Assembly (NCBI RefSeq): GCF_027498035.1
Contig: NZ_CP114978.1
Span: 1,736,001 to 1,800,000 of the forward strand
Direction: 5' to 3'
Length of the DNA: 64,000 nucleotides
Source: Pseudoxanthomonas sp.
Lineage (GTDB): Bacteria; Pseudomonadota; Gammaproteobacteria; Xanthomonadales; Xanthomonadaceae
Shown: in pieces, positions 17,099 through 24,456 of the stretch
How positions within the stretch are numbered: the first letter of the stretch is position 1
Layout of the letters: each line of letters opens with the position of its first letter
Notes under the pieces: generated by a model
What the model saw: only the letters and a program-made list of their open reading frames with translations
Told to the model about the DNA's origin: nothing
Databases searched by the model: none
Made by a program: the position numbers and the translations under genes

Positions 17099-17470
17099 AT
17101 GTCCACTGCCAGAACGCCGCTGATCCTCATCGTCGAGGACGACCAGGGCGCCCGGGAGATCGCAACGATGATCCTGGAAGCAGAGGGCTACCGGGTGATG
17201 GCGGCCAGTGGCGGCATGCAGGCGCTGGATGCGCTGGCCCGGGCACAGGACGTCGACCTGATCTTCAGTGACATCAACATGCCCGGCGGCATGGATGGCC
17301 TCCAGCTCGCACGCCGGGTGGCGGATCTCAATGGACACCTGCCGGTGATCCTGACTTCGGGACACGCCCTGCACAACTTCCGCGACTTCCCGAGCAATGC
17401 AGCCTTCCTGGCCAAGCCCTATAACCGCCAGGCGCTGCTCGGCGCCATGCGCAAGCACCTGGCCTCCTGA
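17099..17470 (+). CDS. Single-domain response regulator (CheY-like receiver)
   Basis: A 123-residue receiver domain with no output domain. The acidic pocket is Glu13-Asp14-Asp15 in IVEDDQG, the phosphoacceptor is Asp58 in LIFSDINMPGGMDG, the switch Thr is Thr86 in VILTSGH, and the conserved Lys is Lys106 in FLAKPYN. It is divergent from the PAS kinase across a short intergenic region, so the two probably form a signalling pair or phosphorelay whose output lies elsewhere. A short imperfect hairpin (CCAGGG...CCCTGG, 17489-17510) follows the stop. Confidence 0.9.
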   Translation: MSTARTPLILIVEDDQGAREIATMILEAEGYRVMAASGGMQALDALARAQDVDLIFSDINMPGGMDGLQLARRVADLNGHLPVILTSGHALHNFRDFPSNAAFLAKPYNRQALLGAMRKHLAS

Positions 17471-17589
17471 CCAGCGCATCGACGACGCCCAGGGCAGGTC
17501 GTCACCCTGGCGACGGCATCACTTTTCCTTGTGCCTCGTCGCGCGGCGGAGTCCATCCGGAATGCATCCGCGCGCCCTGCAGGACGCCA

Positions 17590-17775
17590 CTAACGTTCGC
17601 TGTAAGGCACGCCGCCCTTGGACTTCGAATCGCGCGGCGCTTCGACGATCTGCACGACCACGCCGGCCGGATCGACGGTGAAGTGTTCGGCCACCGCATC
17701 GGTGATGGCCTTCATCAGGTTCTTCTTCTGCTGCGCGGTACGGCCTTCGACCGCGAACACGACGACTTCTGGCAT
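17590..17775 (-). CDS. 4-oxalocrotonate tautomerase family protein
   Basis: A 61-residue protein of the 4-OT/DmpI class. After Met removal the catalytic Pro1 is exposed (PEVVVFAVEGR), with Arg11 at the family position and a C-terminal segment ending KGGVPYSER. These enzymes move double bonds in enols and 2-oxo acids, or dehalogenate small acids. The gene lies 42 bases downstream of the KDG kinase gene on the same strand, so it is probably the last gene of the alginate operon. There it could act on an enol or unsaturated uronate intermediate, but that role is inferred only from position. Confidence 0.85.
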   Translation of the reverse strand: MPEVVVFAVEGRTAQQKKNLMKAITDAVAEHFTVDPAGVVVQIVEAPRDSKSKGGVPYSER

Positions 17776-17817
17776 GACGTTGGTTCCTGCGTATTTTTAG
17801 AGGATGTGTCGTGGTCG

Positions 17818-18927
17818 TCAGCGGCGGGCAGCGGCGGCTTCGCCACGCATCACCGATTCGACTTCCGCCAGTGAGGCCATGGCGTTGTCGCCCGGCGTGG
17901 TCATGGCCAACACGCCGTGCGCAGCGCCCAGTTCCACCGCCTGCTGCAGGTCCGTGCCTGACAACACGCCATGCAGTAGACCAGAGACGAAGGCATCGCC
18001 GCCACCGACACGATCCAGGATGTCGACCGCGTACTGCGCCGAAAGATAGGTCTTGTCGCGCGTGCACAGCACACCGGCCCACCCGTTGCGCGAGGCATTG
18101 CTGGCATCGCGCAAGGTGAAGGCCACCGCCTTGAGTCGCGGGAACTGCTGTAGCGCGCGACGCGCCGCAGCCTGCGCCGGCACCAGATCCATTGGCGTGC
18201 TGCGCTTGCCCAGATCAGCGACCTCCATGCCCAGGCAGGCGGCGAAGGAATACTCGTCGCCGACCAGCAGGTCGCATTCGGCGGCGACCGCGCAGTTGAT
18301 GCGCTGGGCGGCATCCGGATCTGGATGGCTGTTCCACAGGCTGGCGCGGTAATTGAGGTCGTAGGACATACCCACACCATGCGCACGCGCGGCGCGTACG
18401 GCGGCGACCGCCGTGCGCGCCGTGCTTTCCGACAAGGCAGCAAAGATGCCACCGGTATGCAGCCAGCGCGTGCCCTGCGCGCCGAACAGTGCTTCCCAGT
18501 CGAAGTCCTCCGGCGTGATCTGCGAAGCCGCTGAGTACGCACGATCGGACACACCCAGCGCTGCACGCAGGCCGAAGCCGCGCTCGGTGAAGTTCAGCCC
18601 CATACGCGTGTTGCGGCCAATCCCGTCGTAGTCGCGCCACAGGATCTGCGCGGTATCGGTGCCACTGGCGGCGATCATCGATTCGGCCAGGACGCCCAGC
18701 TCGCTGCGCGGCAACGCGGTCAGCGCCGCGGTGCGATGGCCGAAGGTACTGCGCAGGCCGCGGGCGACGTTGTATTCGCCGCCGCCTTCCCACACCCGGA
18801 AACTGCGCGCACTGCGAATGCGGTCTTCACCCGGATCGAAGCGCAGCATCACCTCGCCCAGTGCCACGCAGTCCCAGCGCTGCTGCTGCGCGGGCCGCAA
18901 CGGGAACAGGGCTTCAGCACCACTCAT
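17818..18927 (-). CDS. kdgK: 2-dehydro-3-deoxygluconokinase (PfkB family)
   Basis: A 369-residue sugar kinase predicted to phosphorylate KDG to KDPG, after the reductase step of alginate breakdown. The N-terminus has the PfkB ribokinase-like segment CVALGEVMLRFDPG, and GGGEYNVARGL resembles the substrate-binding glycine motif of KDG kinases. The C-terminal signature is DRVGGGDAFVSGLL with catalytic Asp311. It is somewhat longer than bacterial KdgK (about 310), mainly through insertions in the lid and middle. The start overlaps the SGNH gene stop by 4 bases (ATGA). KDPG aldolase is not in the window. Confidence 0.88.
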   Translation of the reverse strand: MSGAEALFPLRPAQQQRWDCVALGEVMLRFDPGEDRIRSARSFRVWEGGGEYNVARGLRSTFGHRTAALTALPRSELGVLAESMIAASGTDTAQILWRDYDGIGRNTRMGLNFTERGFGLRAALGVSDRAYSAASQITPEDFDWEALFGAQGTRWLHTGGIFAALSESTARTAVAAVRAARAHGVGMSYDLNYRASLWNSHPDPDAAQRINCAVAAECDLLVGDEYSFAACLGMEVADLGKRSTPMDLVPAQAAARRALQQFPRLKAVAFTLRDASNASRNGWAGVLCTRDKTYLSAQYAVDILDRVGGGDAFVSGLLHGVLSGTDLQQAVELGAAHGVLAMTTPGDNAMASLAEVESVMRGEAAAARR

Positions 18928-20102
18928 TTTGCGCGACAGCCGAACAGCGACAGGTCGATGGCATTGGCCAGGCGCACGTAGCCTTCGTCATTGGGATGCA
19001 GGTGATCGCGGGTGATGTTGTCCGGCAGCGATTCGGGTCTGGTCGGATCGCGCAGGGTCTTGTCGAAGTCGAGCAGCGCATCGAAACCGCTGTCCTTTCC
19101 GCGCATCCAGGTGTTGAGAGTGGTGCGGGTCTTGGCCGACACCGGCTCATAGCGCTCCGAGCCACCGAACGGCGTCATCGTCGCCGCATACGCCTTGATG
19201 CCATGCTGGTGCAGGCGCTGCGCGATCTGCCGGTAGGCCAGGATCATGTCGTCGGCATTGCGGCCCGGAACCATCTCCGGCGCACCGCCGTGGCGGATGT
19301 CATTGATGCCTTCGAACAGGATCACCTGGTCAGCCTGCGACACCGCGATCACATCGCGATCCAGGCGTGCCAGCGCGCTGTGGCTGCGGCCCGGATCCAT
19401 CACCTTGTTGCCGCTGATGCCCTGGTTGAGCACGACGAACTGGTCCGGGCACACCTGCTGCAGGCGCGTGCCCAGCAGCTCAGGCCACTGTCCGTGGCTG
19501 CCACGCGTCGCGGTGGCGCCTTCGGTGATCGAATCGCCCAGCGCCACGACAATCGTCGGCTTGGTCGCGCGTTCGGCATACACCGCCGAAACCACGTTCT
19601 GCAGGTAGGACAGCTTCACCGTGTCGGCCACCGCGGCGACCTTGCCTTCGGCCACGCGCAGTGGCGTGCGGCGCACGACGGCAATCGTCGGTTCGGGAAA
19701 GTAGACCGTCAATGCGACTTCAGCCATCGCTGGCACGGACAGCGGCACCGGGTCACTGAGCAACGCCGCGCCGATCGGCACCACGATGTCGTTGCGCCCG
19801 TCGAAGGTCACCGGCAGCGGCTTGCCCTTGCCGCCTGCCAGTTGCGCCGACAACGCACTCACCTTCAACGGCGCCACGCCCAGCTCGTTGCTGATCCGGA
19901 AACGCAGCGCCTTGGCCGAAGTGCCCAGGCGCATGTCCTGGCGCACGGTCTGGTTGGCGAACTGCACCGGCTTGTCCGGGGTGCCGTCCTTGCGGTCGGG
20001 CGCGGGCGATGCGGTCCACGCCGGGACCCACACCTGCGCACGTGCCGGCAGGGCCGCGATGCACGCGGCCATCAGAAACGGTATTGCGATGCTCCAGCGC
20101 AT
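18924..20102 (-). CDS. Secreted SGNH/GDSL hydrolase (probable carbohydrate esterase)
   Basis: A 392-residue exported protein with a signal peptide ending at ALPARAQ (about residue 23). A beta-rich N-terminal domain (~25-180) precedes the SGNH fold. Block I is ALGDSITEG with the nucleophile Ser191, block II includes NQGISGN, block III EGINDI, and block V DHLHPND with Asp366 and His369. The layout resembles XynE-like acetylesterases. Because it is wired into the alginate operon (20 bases after the reductase gene, 4-base overlap with kdgK), it may remove O-acetyl groups from bacterial alginate or its oligomers, which would otherwise block the lyases. This role is inferred. Confidence 0.82.
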   Translation of the reverse strand: MRWSIAIPFLMAACIAALPARAQVWVPAWTASPAPDRKDGTPDKPVQFANQTVRQDMRLGTSAKALRFRISNELGVAPLKVSALSAQLAGGKGKPLPVTFDGRNDIVVPIGAALLSDPVPLSVPAMAEVALTVYFPEPTIAVVRRTPLRVAEGKVAAVADTVKLSYLQNVVSAVYAERATKPTIVVALGDSITEGATATRGSHGQWPELLGTRLQQVCPDQFVVLNQGISGNKVMDPGRSHSALARLDRDVIAVSQADQVILFEGINDIRHGGAPEMVPGRNADDMILAYRQIAQRLHQHGIKAYAATMTPFGGSERYEPVSAKTRTTLNTWMRGKDSGFDALLDFDKTLRDPTRPESLPDNITRDHLHPNDEGYVRLANAIDLSLFGCRAK

Positions 20103-20122
20103 GACAGCCCTCCCAGGCGCGA

Positions 20123-20875
20123 TCAGGAAAAGTAGGTGCCGCCGTTGACGTCCAGGTTTGCCCCCTGGATGAAGCTGGAGGCCGGCGATGCCAGGTAGAC
20201 CGCGACATCGGCCGCCTCGGCCGCATCGCCCTGGCGACGCAGCGGCGTGGCGCCTGCGACGGCGGTGCGCACTTCCGGCTTGGTGAATTCGTCATGGAAG
20301 CGCGTGGCGATCATGCCGCAGCACAACGCGTTGACGCGGATGCCCTTGGGTCCGAGTTCCTTGGCCATGGCGCGGGTGAAGGTCATCACGCCGGCCTTGG
20401 AGGTTGCATAGATCGCTGCGCCCGGACCACCGCCATCGCGCCCGGCTTGCGAAGCGAAGTTCACGATGGATGCCCCCTCGCCCATGTGCGGAACCACTGC
20501 GCGGATGGTCAGGTAGGTCGAGGTCAGGTTGAGGTCCATGACCTTGTGGAAGAAGGCCTCGTCGATGTCGGCCAGCGGACGACGTTCGACCATGCCGCCG
20601 GCCACGTTCACCAGCACGTCGATCTTCTGCCCGAACGCAGCCTGCGTGGCCGCGACCAGGCCATCGACGGCCTTGGCATCGCTGACGTCGGCACGATGCA
20701 CGATGGCCGTGCCGCCCGCGGCGGCGATCTGGTCGGCTGTCGCCTGTGCGCTGGCCTCGTCGTTGGCGTAATTGACGACGACCTTGGCGCCGGCGGCTGC
20801 CAGCTTGATCGAAACTTCGCGGCCGATGTCGCGGCCACCGCCGGTGACGATGGCGACTTTGTCTTTGAATTGCAT
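20123..20875 (-). CDS. SDR-family oxidoreductase, probable DEH reductase
   Basis: A 250-residue short-chain dehydrogenase. The cofactor motif is TGGGRDIG near residues 11-18, with the catalytic set Ser142, Tyr156 and Lys160 (YATSK). In this operon the expected reaction is reduction of 4-deoxy-L-erythro-5-hexoseulose uronate (DEH), the end product of alginate lyases, to 2-keto-3-deoxygluconate, as done by related SDRs such as A1-R of Sphingomonas. Residues after the second strand (VNYANDE) do not show a clear NADP-specific Arg cluster, so cofactor use is uncertain. The start at 20875 (MQFKDKVAIVTGG) matches the normal SDR N-terminus. It lies 39 bases after the transporter gene. Confidence 0.88.
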   Translation of the reverse strand: MQFKDKVAIVTGGGRDIGREVSIKLAAAGAKVVVNYANDEASAQATADQIAAAGGTAIVHRADVSDAKAVDGLVAATQAAFGQKIDVLVNVAGGMVERRPLADIDEAFFHKVMDLNLTSTYLTIRAVVPHMGEGASIVNFASQAGRDGGGPGAAIYATSKAGVMTFTRAMAKELGPKGIRVNALCCGMIATRFHDEFTKPEVRTAVAGATPLRRQGDAAEAADVAVYLASPASSFIQGANLDVNGGTYFS

Positions 20876-20914
20876 GGGATGTCCTTGAAGTGGGGAAACG
20901 AAAGGCATTGCAGG

Positions 20915-22198
20915 TCAGCCGCGTCGTGCGGGACCGTCGAGCTTCCTGATCGGGCCGGTGATCCACCACGTCGCGATCAACGACAGCGGCACCAGGGCGG
21001 CAACCAGGATGAAAATCGGGGCATAGGATTTGGCCGTCATCACCGGCACCAGCCAGGTGGTGATCAGCGTTCCGGCGACCGCGGCCATGCCGCCGATGCC
21101 AGCCATCGAGCCGACGGACTTGCCGTTGAACAGGTCACCCGGCAGCGTCTGGATGTTGCCGATGGCCACCTGGAAGCCGAACAGCACCGCCGCAATCGTG
21201 ATCACCGCCCACAGTGGATCGGTGGCGAGCACCGCGCCCAGCAGCGCCGGCGCCATCACCACGCAGCCCAGGGTGATGGACCATTTGCGCGCGCGATCCA
21301 CGCTCCAGCCCGCCGCGATCAACCGGCCCGAGAGCCAGCCACCGCCCAGGCTGCCCAATGCAGCGCCGACGTAGGGCACCCAGGCGAAGATACCGATCTG
21401 CTTGATGTCGAAGCCGAAGGTCTCGGCCAGGTAGATCGGCAACCACGACACGAACAGCCACCAGATCGGGTCCAGGAAGAACCGTGCGATCACGATGCCC
21501 CAGCTCTGCCGGTGCGACATCAGCTGGCGCACGGTCGGCAGGTATTCCGGCACGGGATTGGCTTCGGACTGCGCCGGTTTGTCCAGGATCAGCACGCGTT
21601 CGGCTTCGCTCACCCACGGATGCTTGTCCGGGCCGGCGCGATAGATCACCAGCCACGGCAGCAGCCAGACAAAGCCCAGCGCACCGACCAGGATGAAGGT
21701 GCCGCGCCAGCCCAGCCACAGGAACAGCAGCGCGATCAGCGGTGCGGAGATGATCGCGCCCACCGAGGCGCCTGCGTTGAAGATGCCCTGCGCCAGTGCG
21801 CGCTCGCGCGCAGGGAACCACTCGGCATTGGCCTTGACCGCGCCAGGCCAGGCGCCGGCCTCGCTGATGCCGAGCATCGCCCGCACCAGGCTGAAGGACA
21901 GGATGGAATGAGTCACCGAGTGCAGCGCGATCGAGATCGACCACACGCCAATCGACAACGCAAACCCCATGCGCGTACCGATGATGTCGAACAGGCGGCC
22001 AAACACGAACTGGCCGGCCGCATAGAACAGCATGAACACCGTCACCAGCAGCGCGTAGTCCTCCTTGGTCGCGCCGACGTCCCTGGCGATCTCCGGCCAC
22101 ATCACGGCCAGTGCATTGCGGTCGATGTAATTGATCACCGTGGCCACGGCGATCAGGGCCACGATCAGCCAGCGCACGGACGAACGCGCGCGACTCAC
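20915..22198 (-). CDS. MFS hexuronate transporter (ACS family)
   Basis: A 427-residue inner-membrane protein with 12 predicted helices. The motif VINYIDRNALAVMWPEI in helix 1 and the loop segment GRLFDIIGTRMGFALSIGVW are typical of the anion:cation symporter group with ExuT. The conserved SEAGAWPGAVKANAEWFP and ERALAQGIFNAG also fit. In this locus it should carry unsaturated monouronate or DEH into the cytoplasm after periplasmic cleavage by the lyases. The start overlaps the PL17 gene stop by 4 bases. Confidence 0.9.
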   Translation of the reverse strand: MSRARSSVRWLIVALIAVATVINYIDRNALAVMWPEIARDVGATKEDYALLVTVFMLFYAAGQFVFGRLFDIIGTRMGFALSIGVWSISIALHSVTHSILSFSLVRAMLGISEAGAWPGAVKANAEWFPARERALAQGIFNAGASVGAIISAPLIALLFLWLGWRGTFILVGALGFVWLLPWLVIYRAGPDKHPWVSEAERVLILDKPAQSEANPVPEYLPTVRQLMSHRQSWGIVIARFFLDPIWWLFVSWLPIYLAETFGFDIKQIGIFAWVPYVGAALGSLGGGWLSGRLIAAGWSVDRARKWSITLGCVVMAPALLGAVLATDPLWAVITIAAVLFGFQVAIGNIQTLPGDLFNGKSVGSMAGIGGMAAVAGTLITTWLVPVMTAKSYAPIFILVAALVPLSLIATWWITGPIRKLDGPARRG

Positions 22199-24456
22199 GG
22201 CCTGGCCTCCGGCGGCGGGGTCTGCGCGGTGCCGGACTTCTCTTCGAAGCGCGCCCAGCCGCCGCGCCAGCGGTAGTCGTATCCATTGCCGCTGACGTGG
22301 TGCTCACTCGCCGCATTGGACGGATCGTTGGCCACGCCCAGCGCCAGGGTCTTGCCACCGGCCAGGGTCAGCACGATCACATCGGCATCGCTGCCGGTGA
22401 CACGCTCGATCCTGTCGATGTGGCTGTTGGCGCCGCGCACGTATTCGGCGGTGCCGTTGTATTCGCCATGTGGCTCCAGCACGCCGAAGAAGGTCGCGTC
22501 CTTCTGCCCGTCCATGCGCTGGATCAGCACCGGCTCGCGGCGCAGGTTGAAGTCCGGATCGTTCGCGCCGCTCTCGGCCAGGATCGCGCGGGTCGGCGCA
22601 CTGCTGTCGAAGCGATAAGTGTAGAAGCGCCCGTCAAGCAGCCATTCCAGTGTGCGCTGCGCCGCGGCCGGCTGCGAGGTCGCATCCACCCACAGGTGCT
22701 GGTAGCCGTTGTCCTTGCCCAGCACCGGGCGCTGAGCGACGGCGTGTTCGGCCTTGAAACCCACCTGCATGATGTGGCCGTTGAAGTGCAGCGGCAGGTC
22801 GTAGCGGGCCGGCGTGTTGCCGTTGACACGCAGCAGGTCGATCACCACCGGCTCGCCCAGCTCTGGATGCGACAGCAGCGCCATCGTCCGGGTGAAGCGC
22901 ACGCCGTCGTAGGCCCCTTCCATGCGCGCCGAGGTGATCTGCATGTCGCCGGTCACCTGGAACAGCAGCGGTGTCGGCGGCCGGGTCTCGCCCACCTTCC
23001 AGTCGCTGTCGAAGTGGCTGGTCTCGTTCACCACCAGCGTGTTGTGGGCTACGGTCTGCTTGGCCCAGCTCTTGTTCTCCGGCAGGTAGGTGCCGCCCTG
23101 CTTGGCCTCGACGTTGAGGAAGCGGGCCGCGCCGTAGTCGGTCACCACGCTCTGGCCGTTGTCGTAGAACAGCCAGTTGAGCTTGTCGAAGTGGCCGTGG
23201 CCCATGCCCTGGGTGGTGTTCTTCATCACCAGCGCCTGGCCGTCCTCGCCATTCATGCGCAGGATCGACATCGCGCCCTGCCTGCCATCGCCACCATCGC
23301 GCAGCAGCGCCGGACGGAAGTCGAACGGCTTGGCCTTGCCGGCCTTCAGCGCACTGGCAACCTGCAGGCCCTCGGGCGACAGCAGCACGCGCTGCTGGCG
23401 CTGTGCGATGGACAGCAACTTGGCATCGCCGGTCTGCGCGTAGGCGATGTCGATACCCGCCACCAGTTCCTCGGTGTCCAGGCCCTTGTCCAGGATCGCG
23501 TCGTTGAGCGGGAAGAAGTAACCGCCATAGCTGCTCTGCACCAGCGTATCGACTGCCTTGAGCAGCACGCCGTCGCGATACTGGAAGATCACGCGCCTGG
23601 GCTCGTTGCGCTCGATCGCATCGGCAAACAGGATGAACGGCGCCAACGCATAACGCTGGTAGTACGGTCCTTCCTCGTAATAGCCATCAGGCGAGAACAA
23701 CTGGTCAATCTGCTTGAGGAAGCCGGCGCTGCCGTCTTCCCTGGTGCCCTTCAGCGCCTTGCTCACCAGCTGCGGATCGCGCAGCACGTAGCCGGTCATG
23801 CCGACCGCGGCCACCGCCCAGGTGGCGTGGTTGTGGATCTTGTTGAAGTTGTCCGCCGACTGGTCGGACATGAAGCGCGCCATCGCGCGAAAGACGTTGT
23901 CGTCGATGTTCTGGCGATCCGCGGGCGAGAGCGTGTCACGGATCGCGTCGTAACCGGCGATGGCATGCACCACCCACACCGAATCATTGAGCATCTGCCA
24001 GAACAGCCGGCCCGGCACTTCGTTGCGCCCGGCCGGATGCGGGCCGAGCGTGGGATACAGCCTGGCGTACTGCAGCAGCACGTCGCGCGCATACGTTGCG
24101 TAGCGCTTGTCGCCAGTCAGCCGATATAGCGTGCCTGCCGCTTCGATGGCCTGGTAATTGCGCTTGTGCTGTTCGTGGGTGTAGCCACCGCCCGGATCCT
24201 TCGGCACCGGCACATCGATGCCACGCTTGATCATCGCGTCCAGCTGTTTGGTCGTGCGCTGTTGCTCGCGCGCGAACATCGGTGCACTGCCGCCCTGCGC
24301 GGCCATCGCCTTCCACTCGGCCGGCGTCACCAGCACCGGCGACGCATCACCGGTCTGTTGCTGCGTGGCAGCCGACGCGGCCGGCGCCAGCACCGGCGCC
24401 GAAGCGAGTACCAGCGCGGAGGCCAGCAACAGGGACAGGGAGGTGGGTCGAATCAT
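22195..24456 (-). CDS. PL17 oligoalginate lyase (exolytic)
   Basis: A 753-residue periplasmic or secreted lyase. Residues 1-29 form a signal peptide without a lipobox Cys. The N-terminal alpha-toroid domain contains FNKIHNHATWAV with Asn209/His210 and DGYYEEGPYYQRYALAPF with Tyr265/266, corresponding to the Asn/His and Tyr catalytic residues of PL17 enzymes such as Alg17c. The C-terminal heparinase-II/III-like beta domain contains GMGHGHFDKLNWLFYDNG, including the metal-site His region. It should release unsaturated monouronate from alginate oligomers made by the PL6 enzyme. The gene overlaps both neighbours by 4 bases. A PL17 enzyme is known from Stenotrophomonas maltophilia, which fits the host family. 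Confidence 0.92.
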   Translation of the reverse strand: MIRPTSLSLLLASALVLASAPVLAPAASAATQQQTGDASPVLVTPAEWKAMAAQGGSAPMFAREQQRTTKQLDAMIKRGIDVPVPKDPGGGYTHEQHKRNYQAIEAAGTLYRLTGDKRYATYARDVLLQYARLYPTLGPHPAGRNEVPGRLFWQMLNDSVWVVHAIAGYDAIRDTLSPADRQNIDDNVFRAMARFMSDQSADNFNKIHNHATWAVAAVGMTGYVLRDPQLVSKALKGTREDGSAGFLKQIDQLFSPDGYYEEGPYYQRYALAPFILFADAIERNEPRRVIFQYRDGVLLKAVDTLVQSSYGGYFFPLNDAILDKGLDTEELVAGIDIAYAQTGDAKLLSIAQRQQRVLLSPEGLQVASALKAGKAKPFDFRPALLRDGGDGRQGAMSILRMNGEDGQALVMKNTTQGMGHGHFDKLNWLFYDNGQSVVTDYGAARFLNVEAKQGGTYLPENKSWAKQTVAHNTLVVNETSHFDSDWKVGETRPPTPLLFQVTGDMQITSARMEGAYDGVRFTRTMALLSHPELGEPVVIDLLRVNGNTPARYDLPLHFNGHIMQVGFKAEHAVAQRPVLGKDNGYQHLWVDATSQPAAAQRTLEWLLDGRFYTYRFDSSAPTRAILAESGANDPDFNLRREPVLIQRMDGQKDATFFGVLEPHGEYNGTAEYVRGANSHIDRIERVTGSDADVIVLTLAGGKTLALGVANDPSNAASEHHVSGNGYDYRWRGGWARFEEKSGTAQTPPPEARP

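Noticed and set aside
20294..22276. 660-codon plus-strand ORF opposite the SDR and MFS genes
   Set aside because: Spans two genes and their gap on the opposite strand; Arg/His/Gln-rich, no domain, no ribosome-binding site.
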